Below, piece by piece: positions 61,269 through 64,000 of a stretch of DNA of 64,000 nt. Position numbers and translations under genes: made by a program. Source of the DNA: Paenibacillus sp. sptzw28 (lineage in GTDB: Bacteria; Bacillota; Bacilli; Paenibacillales; Paenibacillaceae); NCBI RefSeq assembly GCF_019550795.1, contig NZ_CP080545.1, forward strand, positions 2,375,501 to 2,439,500, written 5' to 3'. How positions within the stretch are numbered: the stretch's first letter is position 1; the number at the start of each line of letters is the position of its first letter. The notes below the pieces were generated by a model, which was not told the DNA's origin, did not search any database, and saw nothing but the letters and a program-made list of their open reading frames with translations.

Positions 61269-63113
61269 TTAACGAATGACCACTTTGTAATCACGAAGCC
61301 ACATGTCGACCTGCAGCAGGTAGGCGAACAACTGCGGGCCGGACATAAGCTGACCGAACCATGGCAGATTGGAGCTGGCTGTGTCCGATTCGGCAATCTC
61401 GCGAATTTTCTTCACATTAATAAGCGGGAGAAGCGGCGACGTCCCTTCGTCCAGCACCTCAAGCAGCTGTGAGCGCACCGTATTCAGATAGTTTGGGTTA
61501 TGCGTTTTCGGATAGGGGCTCTTCTTCCGGTAAAGCACGTCATGAGGCAGGATTCCTTCGAGCGCAAAGCGAAGGATACCCTTCTCCCGGTCGCCTGCGG
61601 TCTTGATCTCCCACGGGATGTTGAATACATAGTCAACCAGCCGGTGATCGCAATAGGGTACTCGCACCTCGAGTCCGACGGCCATGCTCATCCGGTCCTT
61701 GCGGTCAAGCAGCGTCGGCATGAATCGGGTTATATTCAAATACGACATGGCCCGCATCCGTGCGGCCACTGGATCTTCTCCGGCCAGCTTAGGCACTTCC
61801 GCCACCGCGTCGGAATAGCGGTCTCGTATATATTCGAGCGGACGGATCCAGGCCGCTACATCAGGCGACAGCAGCTCGGCGCGCATGCCGGATGCAAGCG
61901 ACCACGGAAACGTATCCGCATTCAGAGCATCATCCCGATGGAACCACGGATAACCTCCAAAAATCTCATCAGCAGCCTCGCCTGAAATGGCGACAGTCGC
62001 TTCCTTCTTTATCTCGCGGCAAAAAAGCAGCAGGGACGCATCTACATCCGCCATACCCGGCAAATCACGGGCCTGCATGGCTGTCCGCAGAGCTTCGATC
62101 AGCTCGGGCGTATCGAATTGCACCGGATGATGCACCGTGCCCAAATAGCTGTTCATCCTCTCAATCCAAGGCGCATCGGAGTTCGGCTGAAAATCGTGCG
62201 CTTTGAAATGCTTGTCGTTATCGACATAATCGACTGAGTACGTATGAACCTTCCCCTGACCGGTATGTTCATAGTAGCGGACTGCCAACGTTGTCAGCGC
62301 GCTGGAATCGAGGCCGCCGGACAGCAGCGTGCACAGAGGCACATCGGATACGAGCTGCCTCTCGACCGTATCCTTGAGCAGTTCTCTAACCGTTCGGGCG
62401 GTGGCGTTCACGTCCTCGCTGTGCGGGCGGCTTTCCAGCTTCCAATAGTGGGCAATGGAAACTCCGGAGCGGCTAACAGTCGCGTATTGGCCGGGAAGCA
62501 GCTCGCCGAGATCCCGATATACGCCATGTCCGGGCGTACGCGCAGGGCCAAGGATAAAAATTTCCGCCAGTCCCTCAGGCCCGACCTCCGTCTTAACCGC
62601 AGGGTGAGCAAGCACTGCCTTCGGCTCGGAGCCGAATATGAATTTACCTGATTGCTTCGCATAGAACAGCGGCTTGACGCCGAGCCTGTCGCGGGCAAGA
62701 AACAGCTGCTGCTCCCGTGAATCCCATACGGCAAACGCGAAAATCCCGTTCAACCGCTCAACGCAAGCTTTTCCCCATTCCATGTAAGCAACCAGAAGCA
62801 CTTCGGTATCGCAAGTCGTTGTAAACCTTCTTCCCTTGCCCTCCAGCTCCTTCTTCAGCTCGGGGGCATTATACAATTCTCCGTTATACACAATGACATA
62901 CGTATCGTCGTCGGAGGTTCGGACCATCGGCTGAGCGCCATTCACCGGGTCGATGACGGAAAGCCTTCGATGTCCGAGAGCGCAGCTCGGAGATATCCAG
63001 GTGCCCGATGAGTCAGGACCGCGAAAGGCCATTGTTTCGGTCATCTTTTCCAACGTCGCTGATTGTCTTGTCAGGTCATCGGTCCAATCAATCCAGCCCG
63101 TGAATCCACACAT
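61269..63113 (-). CDS. asnB: Asparagine synthetase (glutamine-hydrolysing)
   Basis: About 614 residues. The N-terminal glutaminase domain starts with the catalytic cysteine MCGFTGWIDW, so the true start is ATG 63113 (AGAGAGGA upstream); the three residues before it in the longer frame would mask the cysteine. RGPDSSGTW and VYNGELYN follow. The synthetase domain has LLSGGLDSSALT near 262-273 and ISGEAADEIFGGYPWF. It makes asparagine, or amidates a cell-wall or other acid, as some AsnB paralogues do. Confidence 0.93.
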   Translation of the reverse strand: MCGFTGWIDWTDDLTRQSATLEKMTETMAFRGPDSSGTWISPSCALGHRRLSVIDPVNGAQPMVRTSDDDTYVIVYNGELYNAPELKKELEGKGRRFTTTCDTEVLLVAYMEWGKACVERLNGIFAFAVWDSREQQLFLARDRLGVKPLFYAKQSGKFIFGSEPKAVLAHPAVKTEVGPEGLAEIFILGPARTPGHGVYRDLGELLPGQYATVSRSGVSIAHYWKLESRPHSEDVNATARTVRELLKDTVERQLVSDVPLCTLLSGGLDSSALTTLAVRYYEHTGQGKVHTYSVDYVDNDKHFKAHDFQPNSDAPWIERMNSYLGTVHHPVQFDTPELIEALRTAMQARDLPGMADVDASLLLFCREIKKEATVAISGEAADEIFGGYPWFHRDDALNADTFPWSLASGMRAELLSPDVAAWIRPLEYIRDRYSDAVAEVPKLAGEDPVAARMRAMSYLNITRFMPTLLDRKDRMSMAVGLEVRVPYCDHRLVDYVFNIPWEIKTAGDREKGILRFALEGILPHDVLYRKKSPYPKTHNPNYLNTVRSQLLEVLDEGTSPLLPLINVKKIREIAESDTASSNLPWFGQLMSGPQLFAYLLQVDMWLRDYKVVIR

Positions 63114-63247
63114 GGTTCTCATTCCTCTCTATGCGGGGCTTAAACAGCGATACTATGATGGTTATGCGGTAAATATGGATAAAATGTCTGTCCGAAGGGG
63201 GATGCTATCGCATGGAAAAACGCCAGAAAAGGGAGTGAAGGTGTACG

Positions 63248-63640
63248 ATGGATGAGCGTTTAGACTCGCCTAAAGAGCCGGGCAGCGTGCAGAACGGGAG
63301 TGAGGCCGCGTTTTACGACCGCCACACTTATTATGTTTCGGTCCAAGCGGGGTCGATCCTCGAGGACCCTGAGGCAGCGGTGTTCGAGTTCGAAATCCGG
63401 GCCAACGAAGAGGAGCTTAACAGGCTGCAGGAGCTGTTCGAGGAGCTGGTCAGCATGGATGAAGCACAGGCGTTCCATTTTACGAGCCATCCATACGGAA
63501 CGGCTTCTTCCGAAGAAATCAACGAGGGCTACGACGTCTTTATGAAGGATATTTACAAGCTTCTCTACGAGCTTGGCACGCCGGTCACGAAGAAGCATAT
63601 CAAAGGAATGGGACTTTTTCCCGAGGGTGAGCTCTCATGA
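63248..63640 (+). CDS. Hypothetical protein (130 aa)
   Basis: A 130-residue acidic protein: YYVSVQAGSI, FEFEIRANEEELNRLQELFE, HFTSHPYGT, and a helical end with VTKKHIKGMGL. I recognise it only as a conserved Bacillales-type unknown. Ribosome site GAAGGTG. It overlaps the next gene by four bases (ATGA), so the two are translated together. Confidence 0.75.
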   Translation: MDERLDSPKEPGSVQNGSEAAFYDRHTYYVSVQAGSILEDPEAAVFEFEIRANEEELNRLQELFEELVSMDEAQAFHFTSHPYGTASSEEINEGYDVFMKDIYKLLYELGTPVTKKHIKGMGLFPEGELS

Positions 63641-63984
63641 ACGTGACGAACGCCCATGTGAGAAGAACCGTCGAGAGGGACGGCGTGCGGTGCTGCGAGG
63701 TCGAGGTACATACCGGGAGCAGTGAAACGCCTGAGCTGCTCGCGTTTTTCAGTGAGTCGCTCGATAACGACTATGACATGGTTGCAGTTATCAAGAACGA
63801 AGCCGCTACGGAGATCGATTGGTTCGATAACAATTTACACAATGCATTTACGGAAATCAGCGTTGATCTGTTCGAGACGGTCACGATGAAGACGGACTGG
63901 GGCAGACGGGAAACCTTTAAGCAGCAGATACTGTCTTATCCCGGAGTACGCGCAGAATTAAGCAGCCGCTTGGGCGGATCATGA
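63637..63984 (+). CDS. Hypothetical protein (115 aa)
   Basis: A 115-residue protein with mixed alpha/beta character (VRCCEVEVHTG, ELLAFFSESLDNDYDMVAV, NNLHNAFTEISVDLFETV). No family recognised. Coupled to the preceding gene. A further ribosome site (GAGAGGAGGTG) follows at 63986-63996, so the operon continues beyond the window. Confidence 0.7.
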   Translation: MNVTNAHVRRTVERDGVRCCEVEVHTGSSETPELLAFFSESLDNDYDMVAVIKNEAATEIDWFDNNLHNAFTEISVDLFETVTMKTDWGRRETFKQQILSYPGVRAELSSRLGGS

Positions 63985-64000
63985 AGAGAGGAGGTGAATT

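Overview
The window looks like a chromosomal segment of a spore-forming, low-GC-lineage Gram-positive bacterium with intermediate base composition, most likely Paenibacillus or a close relative (Bacillales). The reasons are spore genes (spore photoproduct lyase, a GerM-type lipoprotein, a PAS kinase of sporulation type), the hemE-hemH-hemY order of the coproporphyrin heme route, a LysM/M14 gamma-D-glutamyl-diamino acid peptidase, a YtxH pair, GH36 and GH4 alpha-galactosidases, strong GGAGG ribosome sites, and Bacillus-type regulatory boxes (CIRCE, LexA box, sigma-H). No rRNA, tRNA or CRISPR was seen.

Layout. 1-3000: an AT-richer, partly decayed stretch (MOSC protein, methyltransferase, membrane proteins, a truncated SRPBCC gene joined to an ArsR remnant). 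3000-10900: a MetP/MetS sodium symporter, splB, htpG behind a CIRCE element, a YjbR protein, an oxalate decarboxylase-like bicupin and a metallo-hydrolase. 10950-16411: a CGNR regulator and an S-adenosylmethionine/polyamine cluster (two spermidine-synthase-like genes, mtnD, metK, speD). 16740-25141: a four-PAS histidine kinase, an MFS pump, a broken FAD oxidoreductase, a metallophosphoesterase and a membrane alpha/beta hydrolase. 25147-26703: an intact IS1595-type element with exact 8-bp target duplication and a passenger gene. 26754-30239: a LacI regulator divergent from a UxaA-type dehydratase and SDR operon. 30487-41000: two alpha-galactosidases with an AraC regulator, a holin, a gene with a LexA box, an orphan CuA protein, a SufR-like regulator and the ytxG/ytxH pair, which is separated by a 48-bp tandem repeat array. 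41172-50780: glutamate racemase, a wall peptidase, small conserved genes, an LTA-synthase-like enzyme, an RNA methyltransferase and a Vga/VmlR-like ABC-F protein with an elaborate leader. 50845-64000: an MFS pump, hemEHY, a PgpA-like protein, gerM, a frame-broken secreted beta-propeller, rph-rdgB, asnB and two small unknown genes.

How the genes fit together. The most distinctive unit is 11742-16411. MetK makes SAM, SpeD decarboxylates it, two SpeE-like proteins could transfer aminopropyl groups, and MtnD would salvage the methylthioadenosine released. One SpeE-like protein keeps the catalytic residues; the other has lost several. The other striking signals are regulatory: CIRCE at htpG, a Shine-Dalgarno-sequestering hairpin with an overlapping upstream ORF at the ABC-F gene, two look-alike operators 169 bp apart at the lacI/uxaA locus, a LexA-type box on a near-consensus promoter, and a sigma-H-type promoter at the PAS kinase. 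All coordinates and motifs were read by eye; no database search was run.
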